From positions 113,094-177,093 of the forward strand of contig JAVXUO010001914.1 in NCBI GenBank assembly GCA_033065855.1: 64,000 bases of DNA, read 5' to 3'. Both the position numbers and the translations under genes were made by a program. The stretch comes from Escallonia rubra. Taxonomy: Eukaryota; Streptophyta; Magnoliopsida; Escalloniales; Escalloniaceae. Below, piece by piece: positions 12,749 through 25,504 of this stretch. The notes under the pieces are model-generated. The model ran no database searches, was not told the origin of the DNA, and worked only from the letters and a program-made list of their open reading frames with translations. Within the stretch, counting starts at the first letter, position 1, and each line of letters begins with the position of its first letter.

Positions 12749-12911
12749 TGTGTTGTGTGAATGAGAGAAATTGTATTGATTTTTCATTCCTTAATTCTCT
12801 TTGTACAATCTGACTTATACATATACATGGAAGTACACATTTGAAAATGACTTGATAAGGTTACTGCCTAAACAAGATAATGGGATTATCGTGGTTTGAC
12901 TGAATCTATCA
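12749..12911 (-). mobile_element. Copia-type 3' LTR remnant
   Basis: Read on the minus strand, it ends in ATTCACACAACACA, a common copia LTR end, and is preceded by a purine-rich tract (the poly-C block at 12930-12945 on the plus strand). It directly follows the RNase H remnant. The start is approximate. Confidence 0.55.
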
Positions 12912-12934
12912 TTGTATTTTGAATACCTCCGCCC

Positions 12935-13607
12935 CCCCCCCCCCGCAAGCTCAGTGTATCATATAGGTGGAGCTTGGACCGAAGAAGTCGAAACCAAGGC
13001 AGAGATAGCAGTTGAATATATCTGCCGGCTGGTCAACAGTGGAAATGAAGCGTACATCCAAAGCCTTTTGAGCAACACGTTCCCTCACAAAGTGGTAGTC
13101 AATTTCAACATGCTTGGTGAGAGCGTGAAACACAGGATTTACTGAGAGGTAGAGCGAGCCAATATTGTCGCACCAAAGGGTGAGGGGACTGGATGGGGTA
13201 AGGTGGAGTTCTGATAGCAGTGATTTAATCCAATCAATCTAAGAAGCTACCGTAGCGATAGCCTTGTACTCAGCTTCAGTACTGGATCGAGCAACAATAT
13301 TTTATTTTGCATAACCTTCAAGAAATGAGATTGGGACCAAGATAGACACAGTAACCACTGGTAGAATGATGGTTATCAGGACACCTGGCCCAATCATTAT
13401 ATGAGTAGGCAGATAACGAGGTGTTAGAAGTTTTAGAGAAAAGAAGGCTGAAGTGAAGGGTGTCCTTGAGATAGCGTAAGATGCGATTGACAGCTAACCA
13501 GTGATCAGATGTGGGCGAGTGCATGAATTGAGCAACTTTGTTAACTGAGAAAGAAATATCTGCGCTAGTGAATGAAAGATATTGAAGAGCGCCAACAACA
13601 CTACGGT
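12935..13607 (-). pseudogene. Ty1-copia reverse transcriptase/RNase H fragment
   Basis: Minus-strand translation from 13607 gives the copia RT end and RNase H: RSVVGALQYLSFTSADISF, then QFMHSPTSDHW, ILRYLKDTL, a degraded DADWAGCPDDRRST equivalent (YNDWARCPDNHHST) and GYCVYLG. Beyond an in-frame stop near 13318 come SSTEAEYKAIA and TKHVEIDYHFVRERV, and a decayed ADIF tail near 12990. Integrase, protease and gag are absent. Its upstream edge abuts the intron-1 MITE of the duplicated gene copy, so it marks the left border of the tandem duplication. Confidence 0.88.
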
Positions 13608-14345
13608 TATTTGTAGCTATATCGAAGATAGTAACTATTTGCTTACCTTCAAGTAGCAGCAATAGTTTTTCCTTTCCCCAATATTAGTGAAAATTTTGCT
13701 TAGGATTAAGGTCATTGGTGGAAGGCATAGTCCAAGCTAAGTTGAGTATCTCAAAAAACACATATTTTATATACAAAATTTATCTAGAGTAGTTACAAGG
13801 TCTTTTTAAAATTTAGGCTGCAGCCAAAATAGTTTAAATGCATGGCAAGTGCGCCCATGATATGCTGTTACAAAATTAAGTCAAAAGTGCACGTCGATTG
13901 GAGGAGCAACAACATAACAATTTTCAATGGCATGTCTATTAAACTACTAATAGACTTTTCGTCATGTCATTAATTCTTTAATGATAATTTTGTGATTCTA
14001 GAAAATGAAAAAAATAAATTTAAAACTACTTTTTGGAGCTATACGCAATAAAAATTCTCTATGACATAGCAACTTAAATCATGTAGTCCAATTTAACTTT
14101 AATTTTGTTTAAGATGTTGGCAACAAAATTTTAACCTAAAATCCTTTGTAGCTACTGTGGAGGGGGAGTTCTAAGGATTATCGCATAAGGTAAATATTCT
14201 TCGTCACTCACATGCAACAATTGCGCTGCAGTTCTTGCGACTAAGAATTGCTCTAGTAATGCTTTTGGATTTTAGGCGACAAAAACTGCCAACTTTAATA
14301 CAACTCTAATACCTTGCATTACTACTGCAGAAAATCGTCATTGAT

Positions 14346-14990
14346 TAGGGGCGGATCCAGGAAGTTCAACCGGGGGAGGGGGGGCCAAAAAGTCTTAAAA
14401 AAAATTTGACGGCCAACATAAAAGAATTCGCGTCACGATTGAATATGTTAAATGCAAAATAAAATTGCTCAATTTGACTAATAATCATATTATATCACTA
14501 TTCGTAGTGATTTATTTAATCTGAAAAAGTTAGTCAACGTACAACAAACTACTAATCTTGCATAAAAGAAACATAACTCTTATTGTATATACGTATCATT
14601 GGTGCGATTACCAATTGTATGATGACAATAGTCACGTATAACATATTATAAGAATTTAAACTAAAAAATGAAAAAAATAACTAACCATGATCTATTAGTA
14701 TTTTCTTTATGATCTGGAGATTTAGAATTTGAAATAATGAAGATAGACAAAAGAACGAGGAAGATAAAGACTACGACGGCCGATGTCACAAAAAGTAAAA
14801 ATATAACAAAATTAAAACTCTAATACATTCATTTATAATATTGTGGTATTTTAATAGATATTTTAAACATAATTACCCATTATTTAAAACAACAACAAAA
14901 AAAAAATCTGAAACTTTGGTGGGTAAGGTGGGTTGGGGGGGGGGGGGTGCCATGCCCCCACCCCCCGGTCATGCTTGTGCTCCGCCACTG
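14346..14990. mobile_element. 645-bp hAT-type non-autonomous element
   Basis: Flanked by a perfect 8-bp target duplication TCATTGAT (14338-14345 and 14991-14998). The complete gene has a single, uninterrupted equivalent of this site in intron 1. The 5' end TAGGGGCGGATCCAGG and the 3' end GCTCCGCCACTG are imperfect inverted repeats of the CAGTGGCGGAGC type. Inside: AT-rich sequence and a G/C run; no transposase. Confidence 0.9.
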
Positions 14991-15607
14991 TCATTGATGT
15001 CACTTCCATCCATGGCATTTTTCTTCCAAACTTTTGTATAGATTTCTCACAAAGAAATTCAATGTCCTCGATACAGATGACGGCGTCTCATTTACCTTAC
15101 ACAAGAAACGGTCTAAAGTTTTTCACAATGAAAGGAGGGCTAACCTCGCCGGAGGTGGAGGAGATATGCGACACAGCTGCTCGCAAATATGCCAACCGGC
15201 TGGCCAAGGTGTCGACCGTACTGCCTACTCCTCCAACAAGGGTCAATTTCATGAGCACTTACGCAGCGCACCTCCGGCACTTCATCAAGTCAAGAGTGAA
15301 CCATCCGTTGCATTATGACACTCCTCTCCAAGGATTTCAGGTCGTCCCCTCTCCCTTTTATTATTTTTAATTTCCATCTGCCGTAGTGTACATTAGAAGC
15401 GAACTTTTAATGATAAAATGAGTGCAAAATAGCATGAAAGGTTCTGTAATAGCCTCACCAGATGAAGTAAATAATCGAGTCATTGGGGACTTCAAGACAT
15501 TTTTTGAGTGCATCAAAGTTGAGATACGTGAGGTCAAAATGGAGCAGAAAGTCTTAGGAAAATCTAAGGTGTGAAACGAAGTTCCGATTTTCCTTTTTTA
15601 GATACAG

Positions 15608-16114
15608 CCATAGTAACAAATTCGGTATTCGAGAATTATTCGGTATGTGGCAATTATCCGGAATTTGGGAATTATTCGGAGAATTTCGTCAATGAATCGG
15701 TAATAATTCGATGCAATAACAAAATTCGTATTGTAAATCTGGAATAATTCGGTAATTAATTTTACATGTTACAATGATTTTAAGCGTATAAAATTTTGTG
15801 AAGTATGTAACTGAAATAACAAAAATATAAGAAATTTTCCATTCTTTAAGTGATGGGTAAAAAAAAAAAGAGAGAATGTATGGCTAATGAGTTATAATTA
15901 TGTGTGGCTTACTAAATAAGTATTATTTTGCTGAATTTAAACAACACGAGGTGATGTGATGGCACGATGCATTGGTAACAACTGGACTTACCTGGGTTCG
16001 AATTCCACCGGAGGAAGCCTTGCTTCTATTCTTTTTCAAGGAAAAGGAGGAGGAATTTTAACTCGCGATAAATTCGCGAATATCACTAATAAATCGCGAA
16101 ATTTGTTACTATGG
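15608..16114. mobile_element. 507-bp inverted-repeat element in intron 2 of the pseudogene copy
   Basis: Begins CCATAGTAACAAATT and ends AATTTGTTACTATGG, a perfect 15-bp inverted repeat. The duplicated sequence next to it is ATACA(G/A). The complete gene lacks the element at the equivalent place (TAGATGCAGTTACTTG near 8428), giving an empty site. The left half is rich in ATTCGG repeats. The right half holds a tRNA-like box pair. Confidence 0.82.
15960..16006 (+). promoter_or_regulatory. tRNA-like A box and B box (pol III, SINE-head-like)
   Basis: TGGCACGATGCATTGG (15960-15975) resembles an A box and GGTTCGAATTCC (15995-16006) a B box, about 20 bp apart. No full tRNA cloverleaf can be folded, so this looks like a SINE-type or tRNA-derived fragment inside the inverted-repeat element. 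Confidence 0.5.
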
Positions 16115-16711
16115 ATACAATTACTTGAGAGGCAGTGGACTCAATTCTAAGCGAACTTTACTGGCCCAACACGACAACAACATCAACTTGACGTCGAGCT
16201 GGGCTAGAGGAACCTTGTCCCACTATCAGGAAACCTTGTAATTCTGGAAGAGGACCAAACGATAACTAGACAACAATCTGCCCGAATCCAGACTAACTTG
16301 GTCCCGTTGACATGGTGGGCGGGCTGGATAGTCCTGGGTTGGACCTATCTACACATCCTATGTGCAATAGGCTACTCCGATTGTGGAATCATGTATGGAT
16401 CTTGCGAAAGCAAAACCCACTTTAGAATGGTTTTCTTGCTTGTTTCTGGTGGCACAATACATATGTGCCTTGGTTTTAGGGCCAGGCTTGCAACATCTCG
16501 TTAATAAAAAAGGAAACAAACTTTGGGTTAAAGGACCCATTTCAATGTCGAGATCAAGGCCACATTTTGTCATGAAAAGATCAAAATGTGACCGCTAATA
16601 CATTTTTTTTAGTGATAAATAAGATATGAAAAGTTATTCCATAACGTGGATCCTCAACAAGAAAGAAACCGAAATTCTGACGTGATCAGGCTGAATTGCA
16701 GGTAGTTGTGA

Positions 16712-18920
16712 CCCTACAAGAAAATGCCTTTTTAGCGACGGATGTAAATCCGTCGCTAAAAGTGGCTTTAGCGACGGATTTCTCCGTCGATAAAAGTCCG
16801 TCGCTAAAAGATCTTTACCAACGGAACACTCCGTCGGTAAATATCTTTAGCGATGAGATCTTTACCGACAGACTTTTAGCGTCGAAAAAGTCCGTCGCAA
16901 AATGTTATTTTCGAAAATTTCCAAATTTTTCATTTTTTTTCTCAAAAAAATTTAAATGGGATTTTAGCGACGGATTGTGTTCGTCGGTAAAAATCTACGT
17001 ATTAAAACCAAAAAACCCTAGTTCTTTGTTTCAGTTTCTCATTCTCTCCACCGCTACTCTCTCTCTCTCACCCACACTGACTTACGTCGCCTACCTTCGC
17101 TGCCCGCCTCCCACGCCTTCTCTCCCCACCCTGCCTCCCCCATGCTGCTGTCACCACTCTCGCATCTCTCTCTAGCCTCTGCGACAATGCGACCACCGAC
17201 GACGAGTCGACAGCCACTCAACAATTCAGATCCATCGGCGACCACTCTCGCATCTCTCGCGAGTCGGCAACCATTCCTCAGCAGATAGCATATCTCAAGT
17301 ATTTCCTTCGACTATAAGTTCTCTCTTTCATTCATCTTCCTTCATGTTTTGGCTTTTACGTTTTACTGCGTTTGATTAATTTCATAGAAATTGATTTTGT
17401 CTATAAGTCCCTGATTTGGCTTGAATACTGTGTAATTTGGTCAAACAGAAAGACTTAGTCGACACCTATTAACTAAGACTTTGGTAATTTGACATTGTTG
17501 GAAGCACGAAACGTATGTTCATGATTTAGTGGGTCATGAGAAGGTGCTATTGATTTTGCTATGCTGAAATCATAATTATTTTTACACAAGTATCTTACTC
17601 CTTCATATTCGGATTGGCTGTTGCTAAAAAAAAAAATCCTAATAGGAGATATATATAATCAGATGGAATCCCACTAGATCAGGCACAAACAATTCTAACT
17701 AGCCATTGTTGTTGGCAAGGTATGATGCTCCTTAGCATCACCAACAGATGAGGTTATGTTGTCCAACTGAATTATCAGTAGGTTTGACGTAGGCATAAGC
17801 TGCATTAAGCAATCTTCTGGTCAACTTTAAGTTAAGGTTTCATTTCTATTAGTGATTAGTTAATTGGGATTTTATTGTTGCTTTGAAGCTGCCTTTGCCA
17901 TTGTGTCATCATTTCTCTAGTCATCCATTTTTTTACTTTTATATTTTGGGGATAGCATCTGAATATGGGTTGGGATCCATGTATCCTATAACATCCAGCT
18001 CTTGCCATGATTTGGACTTCCATTATATGCTCATTTAGTAAACATCATGCCAAAACTTGGAATGGAATTTAAAGATTGTGCATGCTTCTTTTCAGGTTGT
18101 TCATCGTGCCGAAAAAATACTCCTTAGTCTTCTTCTATTTATTTTGTTCATCGTAAACGAATTTGTACAATGCTTCTTTTCAGGTTGTGATCGACAAAGA
18201 GAAACGAGTAACAACTGTGGACAAAGAAATATTGTGCAGGTTTTGGAGTAAGGATCTTGATTTGTATTTTTTTAGTTTCAATGAAACTTGTAATTTTGTT
18301 TTGGGATTTGTACAAAGTGATGTATTTTATTTAGTGAACATGTAATTTGTTGTATTAAGTGTTAGTTGGTGGTGTATATGATTTAAATTTTATTTGTATT
18401 ACTTGAAATTTTGTAAAGGATTAATCCTAGTTTAAAATTTTTGTTGGATTGGTTGATCAGGGATAATTTTTTGAAATAGGTTTCACTTTATATTAAATAA
18501 CAAAATTTAAAAAATAGTATTTTTTTAACTTTTAGCAACGGAATTCTGTCGCTAAAAGTCGTTATACAAATTAATAAACGTTTTTAGAGACAAATTTTTA
18601 GCTACAAAACTAATAACTTTTGCGACGGTAATTCCGTCGTTAAAAGTTTATTAAATTTTTTTCAGAAAATTCAGAAATTAGATAAAATATTGAAAAACAC
18701 CTTTAGCGATGGAAAATTCCGTCGCTAAAAGTAATTAATTCCGTTGGTAAAAATTAAATTTTTGCCGACGGAACGCCAAATTTCGTCGCTAATCTTTTTG
18801 TGACGGGGTTTTCACCCACGGACTTTTAGCGACAGACTCTCCATCGCTAAAAGTGTTTATCGATGGAATACCCACTTTTAGCGATGGATTCCGTCGCTAA
18901 AAGTGTCTTTTCTTGTAGTG
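16712..18920 (+). mobile_element. 2.2-kb non-autonomous CACTA (En/Spm) element inside exon 3 of the pseudogene
   Basis: Starts CCCTACAAGAAAA (CACTA mutated to CCCTA) and ends TTTTCTTGTAGTG. It is flanked by the 3-bp target duplication TGA (16709-16711, 18921-18923). Removing it restores GTTGTGAATGCTGG of exon 3. Subterminal arrays of TTTAGCGACGGA and its complement occupy about 250 bp at the left and 380 bp at the right. The middle (about 17010-18420) has no transposase. It looks gene-derived: AAACCCTAG then a CT-rich leader-like start near 17020, and a small spliced-looking segment (18184-18250) ending in a T-rich tail. Confidence 0.95.
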
Positions 18921-20811
18921 TGAATGCTGGAAATGGCTCCGGAGGCTTCTTCACATGGGATGTACTAGACAAGCTTGGAGCAGACACATTTGGCTCCGAA
19001 CACCTCAAGCCCGACGCAATGTTCCCAAACCACATTCCGAATCATGTGGACCAAACCGTCATGGCCGTCACAAAAGCTGTTGTACTAGAAAACAGTGCTG
19101 ATCTCGGCATTGTTTTTGACATCGATGTGGACCGCAGCGACGTGGTGGACAGAGAAGGCAACCCAATCAATGACGATAGGCTCATTGTGCTTATGGCCGC
19201 CATCGTGTTGAAGGAGCACCCTGGAACAACAATTGTCACTGATGCGCATACTAGCATGGCGCTAACGCGGTTTATAGCGTATAGAGGGGGTCAGCATTGC
19301 TTGTATCGGGTTGGATATTGTAACGTTATTGATAAGGGCGTTCAGCTTAATAAGGATGGGGTTGAAGCACACCTTATGATGGAAACATCTGGTCATGGTG
19401 CTCTCAAAGGGAACCATTTTCTTGATGACGGTTAGTATCTCATGATTCTACCTAATGTTTTTTATGTTGGTTCATCTGCATTGTTTTAGTTAAAAATTTA
19501 AGTTTAGCAATCACGGTAATTATTTGTTCACAGCTCTGTATTTAGGGATAAAAGCGTTAAATTTAAAATCAATTGACAACAAAAAACTACTATTTAGCTC
19601 CTATGGTAGAGAAAATTAAAGAGTTTGACACGTATACCATGCATCACCATGGAAAAGTCAGAGCACTTGATCCATACCCTAGCTCGGTCTGAGAAGAAAT
19701 ATTGGCATAACAGTGCGTGCATATGGCCAAAAGTAATGAGAGTGAGACAAAAGGTGACCATTTTCTTTTCTTTTGTGGAATGATAGAACATAAATTCAAT
19801 TTGTTGCAAGGGGAAAAAAATAGAGGTGTGCAACAACAATTGTATCAAATATGCATTTTAGTTTATTTACTCTATTCTACGAAAATTAAATGCGCATTGA
19901 GAGAGTTTGGTATGGTCGGTCTTTGGTTGCATGAAATTATGTTGTTACCGGTTGTTAGTTGTCCAATTGTCACGTCTAGTAAAAATGTTTGGCCATGATT
20001 ACAAACAACTATCGAACGTTGTCTTGTAGCCAGAGAAATCGAGCAGCAAGGCTTAAACTCCACAAAAATGCTAATGAACTCAGTTTACATTCTAAAATAT
20101 GATGATATTGTTGCATATAATCTTTATGTATAGCGACCCCGAATTCTTGTGTCACGTGTCGAGACATATCACTACAAGAAAAAAGGCTTTTAGCGACGGT
20201 TAAATCCGTCGCTAAAAGCCTAAAATCTGTCGCTAAAACAATTAGCGACGGATTTACCGTCGCTAAAAGTCCCTCGTATAAAAGCCCGTTACTAATAGTT
20301 TAGCGACTGAATGTTCAAATCCGTCGTCAAATATGTCATTTTTTGCGACGGATTTATTTGTAATTAGCGACGGAATATCCGTCTTTAATTATATTTTAAG
20401 TATTTTAATTTATTTTCTTTTTTATTAAATTAGCGACGAAATAAATATTTTAGCGACCGAATATTTTGTCGCTAAATAAGCTTTTTAGCGACGGAATATT
20501 CATTCGCTAATTAACTGATTGTAGGAACACTTTTAGCGACGGAATTAATCCGTCGCCAAAAGTAACTTTTTTTTGAATTTTTCTATTACCCAGATCTGTA
20601 ATAAAATTTTTATTTCTCAACAACAACGCGCAATAATCAATACACAAAGAAATATATATAATCAATTATAAAAAAAAAAAAAAAAAAAAAAAGACTCATT
20701 ATGTACAAGTCGGGAACCAGATACAGCTGGTTAGGGGAGGGGAGAAGAGTACAAACCGGGCACGTGGGAGGGGGGGGGGGAGCTAGGAATAGGCACGAGA
20801 AGGGGCTCATC

Positions 20812-22433
20812 AGGGGTTGCCGAGTCCCGGATCTGGATCCTGCTGATTCGGGGCCGGCTCGGCATGTCCAACAGGGGTACCCTGCTCCCTGATCATCCTC
20901 ACCACCACTGTAGCAATGCCCTGGATCTTCTCGTCGTCCAACGGAAGCTGAGGAGCCGGTGTCTGTGGAAGGGCAGCAGGGGGTGAGGACGCTCCTATCA
21001 CGGCACGAGCAGTCGTGCTAAGCAGGCCGCGTATGTGGCCTTTCGGCCGATTGACAACCTCCGGCGTATCCAGCCATCGCTTCAACGCCCCAGTACTCGC
21101 AGCCCTACTAGTGGACGCTGATGGCTGTCCGGACTGCTGCTCGGACCCCCTTAGCTGTTCATACGAGGCCTGAAAAAATAGTGGTTTAACGATATGTTAG
21201 GGCATTAATTAACGAAACAGACATTGAGGATATAAAGACAAAAACATTAACAACTTAAACAAATTGACTCACATCGATCCGCCGGGCAATATCTGAAATA
21301 TAGTCGCCCGCCCGGTGCGCCTCGTCCTTGTCCTTCTTCTGCACGTGCGTCTGACTATACGTCAGAGCTATGACCTCATCCTCCTCCAGATCCGGGTGCT
21401 CGATCGCGTTCATGTGTCGGACGATGTCGTGTGTCACCGACCCCCCCGTGTGCGCCGGATCTCTGTTCTGTCTGTTCTAGGCCCCGCTCTTACTTTTGGC
21501 GTCCCAGCCTGGATCCGCAGCCCACCGATCTATCATCTCCTCTCATACACGGTGAGATATCCAATGTGGGGGATATCTCGTCATCTCTGTCATCAGGGCA
21601 CCCTCGGGCAGCATCTTCTTTGCCAGGTCCCGTGCGTCGTGGAGCCATCGGCGGTAATTCTTGTCGATGTAAGCAAAGAAGGCCTGCTGCCCCAGTGCCT
21701 GCTGCTCAGGCGAGTCAAGCGTGAACCCCTCCTGTAAGGCATTCAATAACACAAATTAACAACATAAAACAAACTCTAATTAAACAAATACTAACGCTAA
21801 AAAAACTATTTCACCGTACCAGCCACTCCTCCCATAGGGCCTCCCTTGCAGTGGCATCCCAGTCCTTCCAATACAGGCGTGGCTCAAAGAATCGGCCCTT
21901 CACAAGAACACCGACCTTCGTCCTCGCCTGATTCTCCAGGATCCTGCCAAAGAAGTAAATAAATAAATTAATACAGTTCAAATATAAATTAACACCCCAA
22001 ATTTTTAAATATAAGGCATGATGTGATATTTTTAGTACTTACAGGCCTTCCTGGGTAAGCGTAACTCTCTGTTTATGCTGGGGGTCGATGCGTACCCCGC
22101 GTGTCAGACCACGGCCTCGTCGAGATCCTAAAAAACACAGACATTAATACAGTTCAAATATACTTCAAATATAAGGCTAGCAAAAATGTACTAAACACCG
22201 TTATCACCGTTATCAACTATACCTGAGGTAGAACCCATGGAAGAAGTAGAATGCACGCACGTGAAGGATGAATTTACGTCGGGCTGGGGTGACGGCGGGG
22301 GCTGGGGCGATGGCTGGGGCCCCATCTGCTGTACGCGATCACTCTGTGCCTCGTCATCAGTAGGCAATGACGAGGTGGGACCCACCGGGGAGGAAGCAGC
22401 TCGGCGTCCAGCCCGGCCACAAGTCCTTTTCAT
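20812..22433 (-). pseudogene. CACTA second gene (plant Transposase_24-like), decayed
   Basis: Minus-strand exon-like blocks in order: 22433-22220 (Gly/Ala/Pro-rich leader), about 22127-22045 (RGRGLTRGVRIDPQHKQRVT), about 21950-21822 (KVGVLVKGRFFEPRLYWKDW), 21735-21270 (QQAFFAYIDKNYRRWLHDAR, then RNRD-type segment and EEDEVIALTYSQTH), and 21170-20812 (RWLDTPEVVNR, Pro-rich tail). This order fits the plant En/Spm-associated Transposase_24 family. A TAG at about 21480 and another after HWISHRV break the frame. The same C-terminal part occurs in the element at 62.7-63.3 kb. Confidence 0.75.
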
Positions 22434-23872
22434 CTTCTAATTCATCCTCTTCATCAGTAGACTCGGTCATATCATCTCCAACACTTTCCACGTCTTCCGC
22501 GTCATCATCTACGACTTCTTCTCCTACAAGAAGTGTTGTTGGAAGAGAAAGATCGTCTTCCTCGTTGTTGACCTCAACATGGAACAAGACACGTGGTTGG
22601 TCGGCTTGAAAGGAGTCTAGCTCACTGTCATATGTCACGGGCAATTTCTTGGACTTGATAATTGTATACCAATGAGATTTGGGATTAGCGACGTCCTCCG
22701 CGTAAAAGACTTGTACATCTTGACTAGCAAACACAAAGGGCTCGTCTGATGCAAGTCTTGACTTGACATTGACATCTACAATCCCTTGAGAGCTAACACG
22801 GATTCCTCTACTACATGTGACATTGAACCACGTACACTTGAACATTACCCAGGCAATTTTAGGAACCCAGATATGTTAGCTCAACAATCTCATCTAGCTC
22901 TTCGTAAAAGTTCATGCAATTCTCGGCATAACAGTCGCCGTTGACCAAGACTCCACTGTTTTGGGTTTGTTTTGTTCGGTCATCATCTTTTACGTTAAAC
23001 CTAAACCCGTTGATGATATAGCCTCTGTAACAGGATGTTTGTTTGTTAGGACCTTCAGCTAGTAATTTCAAGCGGGAGGCCACTGGTCTATCCATTGACT
23101 GAACCTATTGTAGATGACTGTAAAAATTAAGGATAAATCAGTATACTAATTGGCCACAGAACTGTATATAACACATAATATAATTTCGTTAAACAATCTT
23201 ACACGAATTTTGAACCACTGTACAAATTGTGATTTCCGATGAGATTCAAGTCCAGCGGGATCAGTGATTAAAGATTCTGCATCGAACTCACCCCAAACCA
23301 ATATAGTTGACTCGCTTAACACACACTTTCAATTATGTACAGGAATGTAAGTGAATTAAGACTTTAACTTACTCAACGAATGCCGAAACTTCATCGCAAT
23401 TTAGAAGGGCATATATTGTTACAACACTGTACTCTTCATCCGTTAGCCATTGAGTATACATTCGGCCGAACGGACTACCTGACTACTTGAATATTGACAA
23501 TTGCCCTTCCAAATTTGTGCTTGATCCGGGGTCATTTCGGCCTAGTTGATTTAACCTTGTACCAACATCAGGCCCGAAATATTGACTACAAAAGTTTACA
23601 AGTTCTTCCATTACGTAAGCCTCTGCAATTGAGCCCTCAACCCGAGCCTTATTACAGACTTTTTTCTTTAAATAGAACATGAACCTAGAAGTTTAGCGAA
23701 TCGAGTTAGGTGGAATATCAATGATAACAGATGTCGCATTAAGTGTAAACGAACAACTGTAACAATTTAAGGATTACCTCTCGAAGGGATACATCCACCG
23801 ATATTGCACGGGTCCACCCATCTTAGCTTTATAACAGTGAATAACTCATGCTTAGTCCCATGTCTGCGAAAA
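22434..23872 (-). pseudogene. CACTA TNP2-type transposase, C-terminal part (DUF4218 and DUF4216), decayed
   Basis: Minus-strand blocks: MGGPVQYRWMYPFER (about 23830-23780), KARVEGSIAEAYVMEELVNF and FGPDVGTRLNQLGRND (23660-23530), YTQWLTDEEYSVVTIYALLNC (about 23460-23400), CYRGYIINGFRFNVKDDDR and TQNSGVLVNG (23040-22940), FKCTWFNVTCSRG and EPFVFASQDVQVFYAED (22845-22700), then an acidic Glu/Asp-rich tail. Lesions: a TAG after LSIFK; TAA replacing CAA after YLGS; an extra base just after it (compare the undamaged YLGSQNRLVMFK on the right-hand element). The N-terminal catalytic part (Transposase_21) is missing upstream of 23872. Confidence 0.86.
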
Positions 23873-24384
23873 ATTCGGCAGCACCTCCCCGCATTTCTCC
23901 AAGTACACGACATTGATTATGTGTTCTAACATTCATCTAACCTTGCCTAAAAACGTTTGACGGATGTTAGAACACCAGATCTGTATGCACCCGGAGAAAC
24001 ACCCGAGAACGTGTACGAAATATCCACGACATATAACACAAAGCATGAGTCAAAACACTGTTTTATAAACAATTAGCTTTTCCAAATTGTGCAAACTGGA
24101 CATCCAAAGGCTCATTACAAAGCATTACTTTGTAACGACTACCTTTGAACGGGAACTAAGGGTTTTCATGCAAGCATGCGTTTAGAAATTGATAACATAT
24201 GCAAGAATCTATCCGAAATATCAAAACTGCAGAACGATCGTTACATATGTTACTAATTCCACATTAAATAGAATTCGTTGGCAACGAGTTGAAATATCTC
24301 GTTGCCAATGGACTTCTCAAAACAACAACTAATATAAAGAAGGCATGACTTGTAAACAACGAGTAATTGAACCATCTCTGGGTA
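23873..24384. other. Unassigned stretch inside the large CACTA element
   Basis: No transposase similarity and no long frame. It contains two imperfect copies of the motif GAACACC/GTTCTAACAT around 23915-23975. Confidence 0.4.
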
Positions 24385-25415
24385 ATATAGAGTAATTATG
24401 GGATGTACAAGGGCTAATTAGGGCTAATTGGGTTATTAGGGTTAATTACGAGTATTAATTATAGCTAATTAGGGTTGATTAGGACTAATTAGGGTTATTT
24501 AGTCATAATTAGGGTTTAATTGTGCCGAGTAGTGCTGATTAGTCCTAATTATGGCTAATTAGGCTTAATTGGGTTATGTTAGGGCTAATTAATGTTAATG
24601 AGGACTAGTTTTGGATAATTATAGCTAATTAGGGTTGATTAGGACTAATTATGATTATTTAGTCCTAATTAGGGTTTAATTGTGCCAAGTAGTGCTGAGT
24701 AGTCATAATTAGGGCTAATTAGGCTTAATTGGGTTACGTTAAAGCTGATTAATGTTAATGAGGGCTAGTGTCGGATAATTATAGCTAATTAGAGTTGATT
24801 AGGACTAATAAGGTTATTTAATCACAATTAGGGTTTAATTGTGCCGAGTAGTGCTGATTAGTCCTAATTAGGGCTAATTAGGCTTAATTGGGTTATGTTA
24901 GGACTAATTAATGTTAATGAGGTCTAGTTTCGGATAATTATAGCTAATTAGGGTTGATTAGGACTAATTAGGATTATTTAGTCCTAATTAGGGTTTAATT
25001 GTGCCGAGTAGTGCTGATTAGCCCTAATTAGGCTTAATTGGGTTATGTTAGGGCTAATTAATGTTAATGAGGGCTAGTTTCGGATAATTATAACTAATTA
25101 AGGTTGATTAGGACTAATTAGGGTTATTTAGTCCTAATTAGGGTTTAATTGTGCCGAGTAGTGTTGATTAGTCCTAACTAGCACTAATTAGGCTTAATTG
25201 GGTTATGTTAGTGCAAATTACGACTAATTAGGCTAACTATAATCAATATGCGCGTAATTGGGTTCATTTGGGCTAATTTGGGGTAATTACAACTAATTTG
25301 ATTTTCATTAGATTCTTAGGGTTAATTAAAACTAATTAGGCTCGTTAGAGCTAATTAGGGTTAATTGATTTACTAAAATATTGTTAATCAGGACTAATTA
25401 GGGCTAATTATAGCC
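24385..25415. repeat. About 160-bp minisatellite built from short CTAATTAGGG subunits
   Basis: The landmark TGTGCCGAGTAGTG recurs at about 24521, 24681, 24840, 25000 and 25150, so the period is 150-160 bp with about six units. Each unit is itself made of 10-12-bp variants of (C/G)TAATTAGG(G/A)T. Strongly strand-biased: few C residues. Confidence 0.93.
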
Positions 25416-25504
25416 AGTGCTGGAGCCACGATGAGATTTCAGGGGGTGCATGCTAAAAATGTCGCATTAACCTAACTAACCTAAATTTAATGCACATTCA
25501 ACAT

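Noticed and set aside
15960-16006. Functional tRNA gene
   Set aside because: Only A- and B-box-like words are present; acceptor, anticodon and T stems do not pair.
16696-17175. 159-codon frame at the left of the 2.2-kb CACTA element
   Set aside because: It reads across the transposon border and the TTTAGCGACGGA array, so it is a chance fusion of exon 3 and element sequence.
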